From Thioalkalivibrio nitratireducens DSM 14787 (lineage in GTDB: Bacteria; Pseudomonadota; Gammaproteobacteria; Ectothiorhodospirales; Ectothiorhodospiraceae): 64,000 bases of DNA. The stretch is from positions 3,162,001 to 3,226,000 of the forward strand of contig NC_019902.2 of assembly GCF_000321415.2 (NCBI RefSeq). The letters run 5' to 3'. The stretch's first letter is position 1. Each line of letters starts with the position of its first letter. This document shows, in pieces, positions 45,421 through 55,242 of this stretch. Both the position numbers and the translations under genes were made by a program. Under the pieces are notes generated by a model. The model saw nothing but the letters and a program-made list of their open reading frames with translations, ran no database searches and was not told where the DNA came from.

Positions 45421-47505
45421 TCAGGCGGCGTCGACGGCCTTCATGCTCAGTCTGATTCGGCCCTGCTTGTCGACCTCGAGCACCTTCACGGTCACCGAGT
45501 CGCCTTCGTTCAGGAAATCGGTCACGTTCTCCACGCGATCATTCGAGATCTGGGAGATGTGCACCAAGCCGTCGCGGCCGGGCAGAATCGACACGAACGC
45601 GCCGAAATCCATGATCTTCACCACGCGTCCGCTATAGACCCGGCCTACCTCGACATCGGCGGTCAGCTCCTCGATGCGGCGCCTCGCTTCTTCGCCCGCG
45701 GCCTGATCGGTCGACGCGATCTTCACGATGCCGTCATCGGAGATATCGATCGAGGTGCCCGTTTCCTCGGTCAGCGCCCGAATGGTCGCCCCACCCTTGC
45801 CGATCACGTCGCGGATCTTCTCCGGGTTGATCCGCATGGTAATGAAGCGCGGAGCATAGCTCGACATCTCGGTGCGGTGCGAGCTGATGGCCTCGCCCAT
45901 ACGCTCGAGGATATGCAGACGCCCATCGCGCGCCTGCTGTAGCGCCGTCTCCATGATCTCCCGGGTGATCCCGTCGATCTTGATATCCATCTGCAGCGCG
46001 GTCACACCATCGCGTGTGCCTGCAACCTTGAAATCCATGTCGCCCAGATGATCCTCGTCGCCGAGGATGTCGGCCAACACCGCGAAGCGGTCGGCTTCCT
46101 TGATCAGCCCCATCGCAATCCCTGCAACCGGCGCCTTCATGGGTACCCCGGCATCCATCAGTGCGAGGCTGGTGCCGCAGACCGACGCCATGGAACTCGA
46201 ACCGTTGGACTCGGTGATTTCGGAGACCACGCGGATCACGTACGGGAAACTGTCGTCTTTCGGCATCACCGCCTGCACGCCACGCTTGGCGAGGCGGCCG
46301 TGCCCGATCTCGCGCCGCTTCGGCGTCCCGACCATACCCGTCTCGCCGGTGCAGTACGGCGGAAAATTGTAGTGCAGCATGAAGCGCTCGCGGCGCTCGC
46401 CCTCGATCGCGTCGATCACCTGGGCGTCGCGGTCGGTACCCAGGGTGGCAACCACCAGCGCCTGCGTCTCGCCGCGGGTGAACACCGCGGAGCCATGGGC
46501 GCGCGGAAGCACCCCAGTCTGCACGGTGATCGGGCGCACGGTACGGGTGTCGCGGCCGTCGATCCGCGGGTTGCCGTCCAGGATCCGGTCGCGCACGATC
46601 CGGTATTCCAGATCGTGGAACGCGTTCTTCACGGCCTCGGCGGAAGGCGCTTCGTCGCCGCCGGTGGCGACCTGCTCCACCACACCGGCACGCAGGCTGT
46701 TCAGACGCTCGGTCCGCGCCTGCTTCTCGGCGACCTGGTAGACCTCGACCAGTGCGTTACGGGCGACCTCGGCGACCCGAACGTCGAGGCTGTCGTCGGT
46801 CTCCGGCGCGGTCCAGTCCCAGGCCGGCTTGCCAGCGTCGGCGGCCAGTTCACGGATCGCCTGGATCGCCGCCTGCATCTGCTCGTGGCCGTACATCACC
46901 GCGCCCAGCATCACCTCTTCCGAGAGCTCGCTCGCTTCCGATTCGACCATGATCACCGCATTCTCGGTGCCGGCCACGACCAGGTCGAGTTGCGAGTCGG
47001 GCAATTCCGAAGCGGTGGGGTTCAGGAGGTACTGGCCGTCCCGGTAGCCCACGCGAGCCGCGCCGATCGGCCCAGCGAACGGCACGCCCGAGACCGCGAG
47101 CGCGGCCGAGGCGCCGAGCATCGCGACGATGTCCGGATCCACCTCGGGGTTGATCGACATGACTGTCGCGATGATCTGGGTCTCGTGCTTGAAGCCTTCC
47201 GGGAACAGCGGTCGCAATGGCCGGTCGATCAATCGGCTGGTCAGCGTTTCCTTCTCGTTGGGGCGCCCCTCGCGCTTGAAGAAGCCACCGGGGATCTTGC
47301 CGGCCGCGTAGGTCCGTTCCTGGTAGTTCACCGTCAGCGGGAAGAAGTCGCGACCTGGATCGGCCTCCTTGCGCGCCACCACCGTGACCAGCACCACGGT
47401 GTCCGCGATGTTGACCAGGACGGCTCCGCTGGCCTGCCGGGCGATGCCTCCGGTCTCGAAGGTGACCGTCTGATTTCCGTACTGAAACGTCTTCTTGTAT
47501 GACAC
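45421..47505 (-). CDS. pnp: Polyribonucleotide nucleotidyltransferase (PNPase)
   Basis: The 694-residue enzyme degrades RNA from the 3' end with phosphate and forms the degradosome core. It has two RNase PH domains (residues about 5-230 and 310-540), a KH domain with [15 protein letters not shown], and an S1 domain ([23 protein letters not shown]) at the end. Translation most probably starts at the GTG at 47505 ([20 protein letters not shown]); the frame is open upstream but runs into rpsO. Only a weak ribosome binding site (GGGAAG) is seen. In E. coli pnp also has a non-ATG start and is autoregulated through its leader. It follows rpsO by 26 bases. Confidence 0.96.
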   Translation of the reverse strand: MSYKKTFQYGNQTVTFETGGIARQASGAVLVNIADTVVLVTVVARKEADPGRDFFPLTVNYQERTYAAGKIPGGFFKREGRPNEKETLTSRLIDRPLRPLFPEGFKHETQIIATVMSINPEVDPDIVAMLGASAALAVSGVPFAGPIGAARVGYRDGQYLLNPTASELPDSQLDLVVAGTENAVIMVESEASELSEEVMLGAVMYGHEQMQAAIQAIRELAADAGKPAWDWTAPETDDSLDVRVAEVARNALVEVYQVAEKQARTERLNSLRAGVVEQVATGGDEAPSAEAVKNAFHDLEYRIVRDRILDGNPRIDGRDTRTVRPITVQTGVLPRAHGSAVFTRGETQALVVATLGTDRDAQVIDAIEGERRERFMLHYNFPPYCTGETGMVGTPKRREIGHGRLAKRGVQAVMPKDDSFPYVIRVVSEITESNGSSSMASVCGTSLALMDAGVPMKAPVAGIAMGLIKEADRFAVLADILGDEDHLGDMDFKVAGTRDGVTALQMDIKIDGITREIMETALQQARDGRLHILERMGEAISSHRTEMSSYAPRFITMRINPEKIRDVIGKGGATIRALTEETGTSIDISDDGIVKIASTDQAAGEEARRRIEELTADVEVGRVYSGRVVKIMDFGAFVSILPGRDGLVHISQISNDRVENVTDFLNEGDSVTVKVLEVDKQGRIRLSMKAVDAA

Positions 47506-47531
47506 GCTCTGCTTCCCGCTTGGTGGTGGAC

Positions 47532-47801
47532 TTACCGGCGTAGACCGAGACTCTGCACCAGCGCCTGATAGCGCTCCTGGTCCCTGCCCTTCAGGTAGCT
47601 CAGCAGCTTGCGCCGCTGATTCACCATCTTCAGCAGGCCGCGGCGCGAATGGTGATCTTTCTTGTGGGTCTGGAAATGACTCATCAGGTGCTGGATGCGC
47701 GCGGTGAGCAGTGCCACCTGCACCTCCGGCGAACCCGTGTCGTTGGCATCGCGGCGGTGCTGCTCGACGATGGCCATCTTGGCTTCGGTACCGATTGACA
47801 T
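47532..47801 (-). CDS. rpsO: 30S ribosomal protein S15
   Basis: The 89-residue protein binds 16S rRNA and is a primary assembly protein. The family signature is present: [37 protein letters not shown] and then [14 protein letters not shown] near the end. The order truB-rpsO-pnp is the classical one. The leader upstream may carry an S15-binding pseudoknot as in E. coli, but I cannot confirm this by eye. Confidence 0.97.
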   Translation of the reverse strand: MSIGTEAKMAIVEQHRRDANDTGSPEVQVALLTARIQHLMSHFQTHKKDHHSRRGLLKMVNQRRKLLSYLKGRDQERYQALVQSLGLRR

Positions 47802-47959
47802 GACGTAGCTTGACTCCTGAATCGTAAACCTTGTTACCTGTCTTCGGGCACGGCCCTGCCGGCCGCCCCCCCCCCTGGTCCATTGTCCGGGTGGCCCGCC
47901 TCCAGCACGCCGGAAGAGACGTTGTTCCAGCGCCGCGGGCACACGCGAAGGCGCGAAAT

Positions 47960-47988
47960 AGTATCACGCCGGGCGCCCCGAATACCAA
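47960..47988 (-). promoter_or_regulatory. Putative rpsO-pnp promoter
   Basis: On the minus strand TTGGTA (47988-47983) and GATACT (47965-47960) are spaced by 17 bases, inside the 216-base gap between truB and rpsO. In E. coli the same position holds the rpsO promoter. The leader to the rpsO ATG would be about 150 bases, long enough for an autoregulatory fold. Confidence 0.55.
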
Positions 47989-48017
47989 GGCAGCCGCCAA
48001 CCGCATCCGGCACCCGT

Positions 48018-48944
48018 TCAGGCATCTGCCGCGGCTCCGGCCACGAACAGCCGCCGGGGCGCGACCCGGCCGTCATCGAGCAGCTCGCCCACGCCAAGAA
48101 ACTCGCCGTTCGAACCGTAGAGGCGCAGCGGACCCTGCTCCCGGATCCGGGCAACGAACACCGGCTGCCCCTGGCGCACGAAACGCGTACTCGCGGCGTC
48201 CAGCCGCACCTCCGGGCAGTCCGCCAACGCGCTGTCCGCAGGGCGCAGCCAGCGCTCGAGCGCCTGGGGTCCACCCTCGGCGGACGCGGCCTCGAGTTCC
48301 TCCATGGTCACCATCTCACCGGCATCGAACGACCCGTGGCCCGTGCGGCGCAGTTCGGCGACGGCCGCTCCGCAACCGAGGGCGCGGCCCAGATCCTCGA
48401 TCAGGGTGCGGATATACGTTCCCTTGCTGCAGTGGACCTCCACACGCAGCCGGTCCGGCGCCTCCAGCACCCCGCGCAGCGCATGGATGGTCACGGTACG
48501 GGCAGGCCGCTCCACCTCGATGCCCTTGCGTGCCAGCGCATACAACCGCTGTCCCTGGTGCTTCAGCGCCGAGTGCATCGGCGGCACCTGCTGGATTTCG
48601 CCCCGAAAGCGGGCACAGGCGACGTCCACATCGGCGCCGGTCAGTGCCGGCACCGTATGCTCGCGCAGTATCTCGCCTTCCATGTCGCCGGTCGAGGTCT
48701 CGACACCGAGGCGGGCCACCGCGACGTAGTGCTTGTCGGCGTCGAGAAGCCATCCGGACACCTTGGTCGCCTGCCCGAAACACAGCGGCAGCAGGCCCGT
48801 GGCAAGCGGATCCAAGCTGCCGGTGTGCCCCGCCTTGCGCGCCGCGAGCAGGTACTTGACCCGCCCCAGGGCCTGGTTCGAACTCAGGCCCCGGGGCTTG
48901 TCAAGCAGGATGATGCCATCGATGTCACGGCGTTGAATCGGCAT
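48018..48944 (-). CDS. truB: tRNA pseudouridine(55) synthase
   Basis: The 308-residue enzyme makes pseudouridine 55 in the T-loop of tRNAs. It has the catalytic aspartate in [19 protein letters not shown] (D45) and other TruB motifs ([16 protein letters not shown], and [22 protein letters not shown]). A C-terminal PUA-like domain ends the protein. The ATG at 48944 gives the family-typical [17 protein letters not shown]; a TTG three codons upstream is possible. No strong ribosome binding site is seen. It follows rbfA by 59 bases. Confidence 0.96.
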   Translation of the reverse strand: MPIQRRDIDGIILLDKPRGLSSNQALGRVKYLLAARKAGHTGSLDPLATGLLPLCFGQATKVSGWLLDADKHYVAVARLGVETSTGDMEGEILREHTVPALTGADVDVACARFRGEIQQVPPMHSALKHQGQRLYALARKGIEVERPARTVTIHALRGVLEAPDRLRVEVHCSKGTYIRTLIEDLGRALGCGAAVAELRRTGHGSFDAGEMVTMEELEAASAEGGPQALERWLRPADSALADCPEVRLDAASTRFVRQGQPVFVARIREQGPLRLYGSNGEFLGVGELLDDGRVAPRRLFVAGAAADA

Positions 48945-49003
48945 AGTGCGCAAGGGTAACTGTGGTCCGGCCCGCCGTGATCGCGGGCCCGGGAGTCCCG
49001 GGA

Positions 49004-49423
49004 TCAGCGGCCGGGCTCCGGGTCCGTGGATTCGTCCGATGGCGCACCTTCCGGATGCCGGGCGGTGTCCTCGGCGATCGCCGAGTCGATCAGCGCCGAG
49101 ATACGTGCGCCGCGCTCAGGGGTATCGTCGTAGATGAAGCGCAGCGTCGGGACGCTGCGCAGGCGCAGGCGGGTTCCCAGCGCATGGCGCAGGTAGCCGG
49201 CGGCATGGTTCAGGCCCTGCTGGGCTTCGATCCCCTTGTCCTCCCCGCCCAACTGGGTGAAAAACACTTTGGCATGCGCGAGGTCGCGGCTGACCTCGAC
49301 ACCCGAGAGGGTGATCATACCGACACGCGGATCCTTGACCTCGACCCGGATCAGCTCCGCCAGTTCACGCTGAATCTGATCGCCGACCCGCTCGCTGCGG
49401 TGATAGTCGCGGTGTGCCGCCAT
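49004..49423 (-). CDS. rbfA: Ribosome-binding factor A
   Basis: The 139-residue protein assists late 16S rRNA maturation. It has the KH-like fold typical of the family with YHRSERVGDQIQRELAELI at the start, DPRVGMITLSGVEVSRDLAHAKVFF in the middle and RSVPTLRFIYDDTPERG near the end. A polar tail rich in Asp/Glu/Pro/Ser follows. The start codon shares one base with the infB stop (TAATG), so the two are translationally coupled. Confidence 0.96.
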   Translation of the reverse strand: MAAHRDYHRSERVGDQIQRELAELIRVEVKDPRVGMITLSGVEVSRDLAHAKVFFTQLGGEDKGIEAQQGLNHAAGYLRHALGTRLRLRSVPTLRFIYDDTPERGARISALIDSAIAEDTARHPEGAPSDESTDPEPGR

Positions 49424-52257
49424 TACAGCGACCGCGCGACTTCGACGCGCTGGTAGACCTCGATCTGGTCGCCCGGACGCACGTCGTTGTAGTTCTTCAC
49501 TGCGATGCCGCACTCGGTGCCGGTCTTCACCTCGTTCACGTCATCCTTGAACCGCCGCAGGCTCTCGAGCTCGCCCTCGAAGATCACGACATTGTCGCGC
49601 AGCACGCGGATCGGGTTGCCACGCTTGACCGTACCCTCGACCACCAGGCAGCCGGCAACCGCCCCGAAGCCGGAGGCCTTGAACACGTCGCGTACTTCGG
49701 CCAGCCCGACGATCTCCTCGCGCATCTCCGGCGCCAGCAGGCCGGACAGTGCCTGCTTCACGTCTTCGATCGCCTCGTAGATCACCGAGTAGTAGCGGAT
49801 GTCGATCTCGTTCTCCGCGGCCAGCCGACGCGCACCGGCATCGGCACGGACGTTGAAGGCGATGATGATCGCCTGGCTCGCCATCGCGAGGTTGATGTCG
49901 GACTCGGAGATCCCGCCCACCCCGGTGGACACGACCTTCACCCGCACCTCGTCGGTCGAGAGCTTCACGAGGGCATCACGCAACGCCTCGGCGGAACCCT
50001 GGACGTCGGTCTTCAGCAAAATGTTGACCGTCGCGACCTGACCTTCCTTCATCTGGTTGAAGATGTTCTCCAGCTTCGAAGCCTGCTGCGCGGCCAGCTT
50101 GTGCTCGCGCTGCCGGGTCTCGCGGTGCGCGGCGACCTCGCGCGCAGTCTTTTCGTCCGCGACCACCAGCACTTCGTCGCCGGCGTTCGGCACCCCGGAC
50201 AGGCCAAGGATTTCCACCGGCATCGATGGTCCCACCTGCTTCACCGCGGTCCCGGTGTCGTCGAACATCGCGCGCACACGGCCGTATTCCTGCCCACTGA
50301 GCAGGATGTCGCCATGCTGCAGGCGGCCGGCCTGGACCAGTACGGTGGCCACCGGGCCACGCCCCTTGTCCAGACGCGACTCGATCACGACGCCACGCGC
50401 CGGCCCCTCGTCGGGGGCCTGCAATTCCATCACCTCTGCCTGCAGGCCAACGGCATCGAGCAGTTCGTCGATCCCCTGGCCATTCAGCGCGGAAACCGGC
50501 ACGAACTGGGTGTCCCCGCCCCAGGATTCGGGAATAACCCCGTGCTGGGAGAGTTCGTTCATCACCCGATCCGGGTCCGCGTCCGGCTTGTCGATCTTGT
50601 TGACCGCGACGACCAGCGGTACACCGCCGGCCTTCGCATGCTCGACGGCCTCGATCGTCTGCGGCATCACCCCGTCGTCGGCCGCGACCACCAGGATCAC
50701 GATGTCGGTCGCCTTCGCGCCGCGCGCGCGCATCGCGGTGAACGCCGCGTGGCCGGGGGTATCCAGGAAGGTGATCCCGCCCTTGGGCGTCTCCACGTGG
50801 TAGGCACCGATATGCTGGGTGATTCCTCCAGCCTCGCCCGATGCAACCTTGGCCTTGCGGATGTAATCCAGCAACGACGTCTTGCCATGATCGACATGGC
50901 CCATCACGGTCACCACCGACGGACGTGGCTTCGCCTCACCGGTCTGATGGATCTCCAGGCTGATCTCGTCCTCGATGCTGCGGGCGACCGCGGGGACCGC
51001 CTTATGGCCCATTTCCTCGACCACCAGCACCGCGGTGTCCTGATCGATACTCTGGTTGATCGTGGCCATCACGCCCATCTGCATCAGCGTCTTGATCAGC
51101 TGCGGGGCCTTGATCGCCATCGCCTGAGCCAACTCGCCGACGGTGATGGTTTCCGGAATCTCAATCTCGCGCACCACGGGCGCGGTCGGCCGGGCGAAGC
51201 CATGCTTGCTGGCCACTGCTGCGGCCGCAGCCGTCTGCGCAACCCGGCTGCGCCCCTTGTCGCGGCGGCCACGTCGATCGCCGGCTACGTGCAGTTCCTT
51301 GCGGCCGCCCTCGTCACGGCCGCCACGGCGTCCCTTCTTCCGTCCCGGCTCGGCCTTGCCCGCCGCTTCCTGGCGGGCCTTGGCCTCCTTCTCGGCCAAC
51401 AGGCGCTGGGCTTCTTCCTTCTCCAGACGGCGCTGCTCCTCGGCCTTCGCCCGAGCCGCCGCCTCGGCCTCTTCACGCTGCCGACGCTCCTGGCGGACCT
51501 TGCGTTCTTCCTGTTCCTGCTGCCGCTGTTCGACCGCCCGCCGCATCGCTTCCCGCTCGGCCTCGACCTGCCTGGCGAGCTGTTCGGTACGGCTCAGAGC
51601 CCTACGGGACCCAGGCTGGGTGCTTGCTTCAGCCTCCCCTTCATCCGGCACGGTCGCGGCCTTCTCGGGCTCGACCTCTTCCGGCTCAGCCGCGGGTTCG
51701 GGGGAAGCAGGCTCCGGTTCCTCGAGATCCGAGGGCAGTTCCGCCGGGGCCGCTGCAACCGGCTCCTCGGGTTCTTCGTGCATCTCGGCCGCCGGTTCGG
51801 GCCGGGGCTCGGGGGCTTCCGTCACCGGAACCTCGGGCTCGTGCGTTTCGGTCACCGGTGCCGCCTCCGGTGCAACCGTCGGCGCAGCTTCCATCTCCGG
51901 CTCTGCGGCCGCAACCTCGGGTTCGGGAACGGGCGCCGCGACCTCGCGCTCAGGCTCGCGCCGCAGGATCTGCCGACGCTTGCGTACCTCGACACTCACC
52001 GTCTTCGTCCGCCCCTGGCCAGCGCTCACCTTCAGCGTCTGCGTAGTCGCCCGGCGCTTCAACGTCATGCGTCCGCCTTCGCTGCGCTCGCCACCGTGGG
52101 TCTCCCGCAGGTATTCGAGCAGGCGCAGTTTCTGCGCATCAGTCACCTTCGCGGCAGGACCATCCACCTCGACGCCCGCTTCCTTGAGCTGGCCAATGAG
52201 GCGGTCCACCGGTGTCCCCACCGACTCCGCGAGTTGCTGTACTGTCATCTGCGACAT
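49423..52257 (-). CDS. infB: Translation initiation factor IF-2
   Basis: The 944-residue GTPase brings initiator tRNA to the 30S subunit. It starts with a short IF2-N domain ([21 protein letters not shown]), followed by a long low-complexity region of Glu/Pro/Ala repeats and an Arg/Glu/Gln-rich charged helix (residues about 80-330), then a second IF2-N domain. The G domain has [18 protein letters not shown] (G1), DTPGHAAF (G3) and [10 protein letters not shown] (G4). Domains II to IV complete the protein. Internal starts giving shorter forms, as in E. coli, are possible. Long antisense open frames here are composition artefacts. Confidence 0.97.
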   Translation of the reverse strand: MSQMTVQQLAESVGTPVDRLIGQLKEAGVEVDGPAAKVTDAQKLRLLEYLRETHGGERSEGGRMTLKRRATTQTLKVSAGQGRTKTVSVEVRKRRQILRREPEREVAAPVPEPEVAAAEPEMEAAPTVAPEAAPVTETHEPEVPVTEAPEPRPEPAAEMHEEPEEPVAAAPAELPSDLEEPEPASPEPAAEPEEVEPEKAATVPDEGEAEASTQPGSRRALSRTEQLARQVEAEREAMRRAVEQRQQEQEERKVRQERRQREEAEAAARAKAEEQRRLEKEEAQRLLAEKEAKARQEAAGKAEPGRKKGRRGGRDEGGRKELHVAGDRRGRRDKGRSRVAQTAAAAAVASKHGFARPTAPVVREIEIPETITVGELAQAMAIKAPQLIKTLMQMGVMATINQSIDQDTAVLVVEEMGHKAVPAVARSIEDEISLEIHQTGEAKPRPSVVTVMGHVDHGKTSLLDYIRKAKVASGEAGGITQHIGAYHVETPKGGITFLDTPGHAAFTAMRARGAKATDIVILVVAADDGVMPQTIEAVEHAKAGGVPLVVAVNKIDKPDADPDRVMNELSQHGVIPESWGGDTQFVPVSALNGQGIDELLDAVGLQAEVMELQAPDEGPARGVVIESRLDKGRGPVATVLVQAGRLQHGDILLSGQEYGRVRAMFDDTGTAVKQVGPSMPVEILGLSGVPNAGDEVLVVADEKTAREVAAHRETRQREHKLAAQQASKLENIFNQMKEGQVATVNILLKTDVQGSAEALRDALVKLSTDEVRVKVVSTGVGGISESDINLAMASQAIIIAFNVRADAGARRLAAENEIDIRYYSVIYEAIEDVKQALSGLLAPEMREEIVGLAEVRDVFKASGFGAVAGCLVVEGTVKRGNPIRVLRDNVVIFEGELESLRRFKDDVNEVKTGTECGIAVKNYNDVRPGDQIEVYQRVEVARSL

Positions 52258-52326
52258 TGCGCCTACCTCCTATCCAATTCTATCCGCTCGGGCCCCACGC
52301 CTTGCACTGCCATCAGCGCGGCCCGT

Positions 52327-53823
52327 TCACGCGCCCTCGGCGAACCACGGCGCGCGCGCCGTCATGATCAACTCGGCCGCCTGCTCGGCATCGATGCCCG
52401 TCGCCTCCACCACGTCATCGACCGCCTGCTCGGCCAGATCCTCCATGGTGCAGATTCCGTGCGCCGCCAGCTTGTTGGCCAGCAACGGCGTCATGCCTTC
52501 CATGTTCAATAGGTCCGGACCCGGCTGGGCGCCCTCGAGCTGTTCCTCGGCGGCGATCGCACGGGTAAGCAGCGCGTCACGCGCCCGAGCCCGCAGCTCC
52601 TCGACGATCTCGGCATCGAATTCCTCGATCGCGAGCAATTCCTGCTCGTCGACATAAGCAACCTCGTCGAGCGTGGTGAAACCTTCCTGCACCAGGATTG
52701 CGGCGACCTCCTCGTCGACATCCAGGGCCTCCATGAACTGCCCCTGCAATTGCTGTGCCTCTGCGTCGCTCTTCTCCGCCGCCTGCGCCTCGGTCATGAC
52801 GTTCAAGTCCCAGCCGGTGAGCTGGGACGCGAGACGAACGTTCTGGCCACCGCGCCCGATTGCCAGCGAGAGCTTGTCCTCGGCGACCGCGATATCCATG
52901 CTCTGTTTCTCCTCGTCGACCACGATCGACAGGACCTCGGCCGGGGACATCGCGTTGATCACGAACTGCGCCGGATTCTCGTTCCAGACGATGATGTCGA
53001 TCCGTTCGCCCGCGAGTTCGTTCGACACCGACTGCACCCGCGAGCCACGCATGCCGACGCAGGCGCCGACCGGATCGAGCCGCGGGTCGTTGGAATGCAC
53101 CGCGATCTTCGCGCGCGCACCGGGATCCCGCGCAGCGCCCATGATTTCGATGATGCCCTGCCCGACCTCGGGCACTTCCAGCTTGAACAGCTCGATCAGG
53201 AATTCCGGAACCGTACGGCTGACGAACAGCTGCGGACCGCGCGCCTCCGGGCGAATCTCGCGCAGGTAGCCGCGCAGCCGGTCGTTGTTGCGCACCGATT
53301 CGCGCGGAATCATGTGCTCGCGCGGAACCAGCGCCTCGGCATTGTTGCCCAGGTCCAGGTATACCCCGTTGCGGTCGGTACGCTTGACGATGCCCATCAC
53401 GAGCGTGCCCACCCGCGACTTGTACTCGTCGAGCACCTTCGCGCGCTCGGCCTCGCGCACCTTCTGCACGATCACCTGTTTCGCGGTCTGGGCCGCGATG
53501 CGTCCGAAATCCACGGCCTCGACCGGTTCTTCGATCACCTCGCCGACCGCGATCTCCGGATACTTCTGCCGCGCGTACGAAAGCAGGATCTGGTGATCGG
53601 GCGATTCGAACTCCGGATCGTCGTCGTCGATTACGGTCCAGCGCCGAAAGGCCTCGTAGTCGCCGGTGGCCCGGTCGATCTTGACCCGCACATCCATTTT
53701 GCCACCGTGGCGCTTGCGTGTAGCCATCGCCAGCGCGGATTCCAGCGCCTCGAAGATAACGCTCTTGTCCACGCCCTTCTCGTTCGAGACGGCGTCGACG
53801 ACCAGCAGGATCTCCTTGTTCAT
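52327..53823 (-). CDS. nusA: Transcription termination/antitermination factor NusA
   Basis: The 498-residue factor binds RNA polymerase and nascent RNA. The N-terminal domain starts MNKEILLVVDAVSNEKGV, then come an S1 domain (GTLVMGIVKRTDRNGVYLDLG), two KH domains (DPVGACVGMRGSRVQSVSNEL and LSLAIGRGGQNVRLASQLTGWDL), and two C-terminal acidic repeats (AR1/AR2) as in E. coli. Length matches the E. coli protein (495 aa). It is followed by infB after 69 bases and preceded by rimP after 43. NusA probably acts on the terminators in the leader of its own operon. Confidence 0.97.
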   Translation of the reverse strand: MNKEILLVVDAVSNEKGVDKSVIFEALESALAMATRKRHGGKMDVRVKIDRATGDYEAFRRWTVIDDDDPEFESPDHQILLSYARQKYPEIAVGEVIEEPVEAVDFGRIAAQTAKQVIVQKVREAERAKVLDEYKSRVGTLVMGIVKRTDRNGVYLDLGNNAEALVPREHMIPRESVRNNDRLRGYLREIRPEARGPQLFVSRTVPEFLIELFKLEVPEVGQGIIEIMGAARDPGARAKIAVHSNDPRLDPVGACVGMRGSRVQSVSNELAGERIDIIVWNENPAQFVINAMSPAEVLSIVVDEEKQSMDIAVAEDKLSLAIGRGGQNVRLASQLTGWDLNVMTEAQAAEKSDAEAQQLQGQFMEALDVDEEVAAILVQEGFTTLDEVAYVDEQELLAIEEFDAEIVEELRARARDALLTRAIAAEEQLEGAQPGPDLLNMEGMTPLLANKLAAHGICTMEDLAEQAVDDVVEATGIDAEQAAELIMTARAPWFAEGA

Positions 53824-53866
53824 GCTCTTGCTCTCCACAACATCGGCGGCTGTCCGCGATGGTTGA

Positions 53867-54331
53867 TCAACGACTCGGTTCGATCGGCGGCAACAAACGG
53901 GCACGGGCAATCGCACCGAGGGGCAGCGCATACGCAACGCCATCCACCTCCACCTCGATCCCGCTGTCGGACACTGACAGCAGTCGGCCGCGGTAATTGC
54001 GACGGCCATGCTCCGGCCAGGCCAGTCGCACTTTCACGTCGCTCCCGATGTAGCGGCGATACTGCCCGAGCGTGAACAGCGGGCGTTCAATGCCGGGGCT
54101 CGAAACCTCCAGCGTGTATTCACCACGGATGGGCTCCTCGACGTCGAGGACCGCACCCACCTGGTCGCTGACCGCACCGCAGTCGTCCACGGTGATCCCG
54201 TCCGGGTGGTCGATGTACAGGCGCAGCAGCGCGGGGGTGGACCCCGACTGGTACTCCACACCCCACAGCTCGAATCCCAGCGCCTGCACCGACGGCGCAA
54301 GCATCACCCAGAGTTCCTGTGCCTTGTCCAA
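53867..54331 (-). CDS. rimP: Ribosome maturation factor RimP
   Basis: The 154-residue protein helps assemble the 30S subunit. Family signatures are DHPDGITVDDCGAVSDQVGAVLDVEEPI, then YTLEVSSPGIERPLF and the C-terminal beta-domain ending RARLLPPIEPSR. The start is probably the TTG at 54331 (M/L-DKAQELWVMLAPSVQALGFEL), with GCAGGTGG as ribosome binding site about 8 bases upstream; no ATG gives a family-like N-terminus. The longer frame upstream crosses terminators and is not coding. First protein gene of the nusA-infB operon. Confidence 0.93.
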   Translation of the reverse strand: MDKAQELWVMLAPSVQALGFELWGVEYQSGSTPALLRLYIDHPDGITVDDCGAVSDQVGAVLDVEEPIRGEYTLEVSSPGIERPLFTLGQYRRYIGSDVKVRLAWPEHGRRNYRGRLLSVSDSGIEVEVDGVAYALPLGAIARARLLPPIEPSR

Positions 54332-54385
54332 CGAAACACCACCTGCTTCGCAGGGCCGCGACTGGCCCCGTCCGGAAACAAAAAA

Positions 54386-54402
54386 GGGGCGTTCACCGCC
54401 CC
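54386..54402 (-). terminator. Intrinsic terminator directly upstream of rimP
   Basis: On the minus strand the arms GGGGCG and CGCCCC with a 5-base loop are followed by TTTTTTGTTT (54385-54376), a nearly ideal U-tract. It lies about 45 bases before the rimP start, so transcription from the tRNA promoter must read through it to express the operon. It looks like an attenuator. Confidence 0.85.
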
Positions 54403-54489
54403 GATACGGCCAACGGCCGCATCCGCGTCCGCCAGGCTTGCGTTCATCGTCCAGCCCCGGCCCATGCGCCGGGACGCGACCCAACAATA

Positions 54490-54509
54490 AAGGCCCCAAC
54501 CGGGGCCTT
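54490..54509 (-). terminator. Intrinsic terminator, second in the rimP leader
   Basis: The arms AAGGCCCC and GGGGCCTT with a 4-base loop are followed on the minus strand by TATTGTT. It lies about 90 bases upstream of the first terminator before rimP. The stem is strong; the U-tract is interrupted. Confidence 0.75.
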
Positions 54510-54943
54510 CGGGCATTCTCGCAGCACGAGCCGGTGAAGATCATCCAGATCGCCTGCGTGCTGATTCCGTATCAGCCCCCCGGCGAAGACCACCGCATCG
54601 GCCATCCTGCCACCAAGGGCCCGTGTGGCGGACCGGGGTCGTTCCACACGGGAGCAGTATCCTACCGCAGCCGACACCCGAGCGTAAAGGCCCAGGAGCC
54701 GCACCACCGATTGAACGCGATGGCTCATGCTGCCCGGCGGGGACCGCCAGCCGAAGGGCCCGCCGGACCGGGAATGCGGATATGCCCCTCGCCCGCTGCC
54801 TCTCGACGGGCGCAGGTGCCGCATCGGCGGGCCGGGCCAGCTCCGCTGCCAGGACGGTAGCCCATGCCGAGGATCCTGACCGGGTTGCATGGCGCCACTG
54901 GAGCGCGCCGACGCCAATCCCGACGCCCGCCCCAAAACAAGAA

Positions 54944-54968
54944 ACCCGCGCCGGAGCAGGACGCGGGT
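54944..54968 (-). terminator. Intrinsic terminator after the initiator tRNA gene
   Basis: On the minus strand the arms ACCCGCG and CGCGGGT, with an 11-base loop, are followed by TTTCTTGTTTT (54943-54933). It lies 17 bases downstream of the tRNA 3' end and would release the tRNA precursor. Confidence 0.82.
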
Positions 54969-54984
54969 CGGGTATAATTCGGGT

Positions 54985-55061
54985 TGGTAGCGGGGGCAGG
55001 ATTTGAACCTGCGACCTTCGGGTTATGAGCCCGACGAGCTGCCAGACTGCTCCACCCCGCA
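54985..55061 (-). tRNA. Initiator tRNA-fMet (CAU)
   Basis: The 77-base gene folds into a full cloverleaf on the minus strand, with the CCA end encoded. The anticodon loop is CTCATAA (CAU). The anticodon stem has the three consecutive G-C pairs (CGGG/CCCG) that mark initiator tRNAs. The first base pair is a mismatch as required for formylation and exclusion from elongation, but here it is U1-U72 instead of the usual C1-A72. The position upstream of rimP-nusA-infB corresponds to metY of E. coli. Confidence 0.95.
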
Positions 55062-55074
55062 TCCGAGAAACGGG

Positions 55075-55103
55075 ACTATACCAAAGCACTCCCTGCGACG
55101 CAA
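55075..55103 (-). promoter_or_regulatory. Promoter of the initiator tRNA and nusA-infB operon
   Basis: On the minus strand TTGCGT (55103-55098) and TATAGT (55080-55075) are spaced by exactly 17 bases. The -10 element ends 13 bases before the tRNA 5' end, a good distance for a stable-RNA promoter. The -35 element is moderate and the -10 strong. Confidence 0.75.
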
Positions 55104-55242
55104 GCGCGCGACCACTGGTGGCTCCGGATGCGATTCCGGCCAGCGCCGGCCGCCGGGCACCCGCACTGGCGTTCCTCGCGGCACAACCTGGGCGACTCGA
55201 CTCGGCCCCGTGCCGTGGTGCCACGGGGTACAAGCTGCGTGA

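Larger units (their letters stand above)
54340..54984. other. Long leader between initiator tRNA and rimP
   Basis: The 645 bases carry three intrinsic terminators in the direction of transcription. Small open frames (for example one starting at 54605 on minus, MADAVVFAGGLIRNQ...) have no family signature and run over a terminator, so I do not call them genes. A second promoter for rimP may lie between the terminators, but none is clear. Confidence 0.5.

Noticed and set aside
49414-52512. A 1032-codon plus-strand open frame opposite infB and the nusA 3' end
   Set aside because: It is antisense to infB, is full of low-complexity His/Arg/Leu sequence produced by GC-rich third positions, and shows no domain; infB on the other strand is certain.
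54444-54605. A minus-strand 53-codon frame (MADAVVFAGGLIRNQ...) in the rimP leader
   Set aside because: It spans an intrinsic terminator hairpin and has no recognisable family; chance is more likely.
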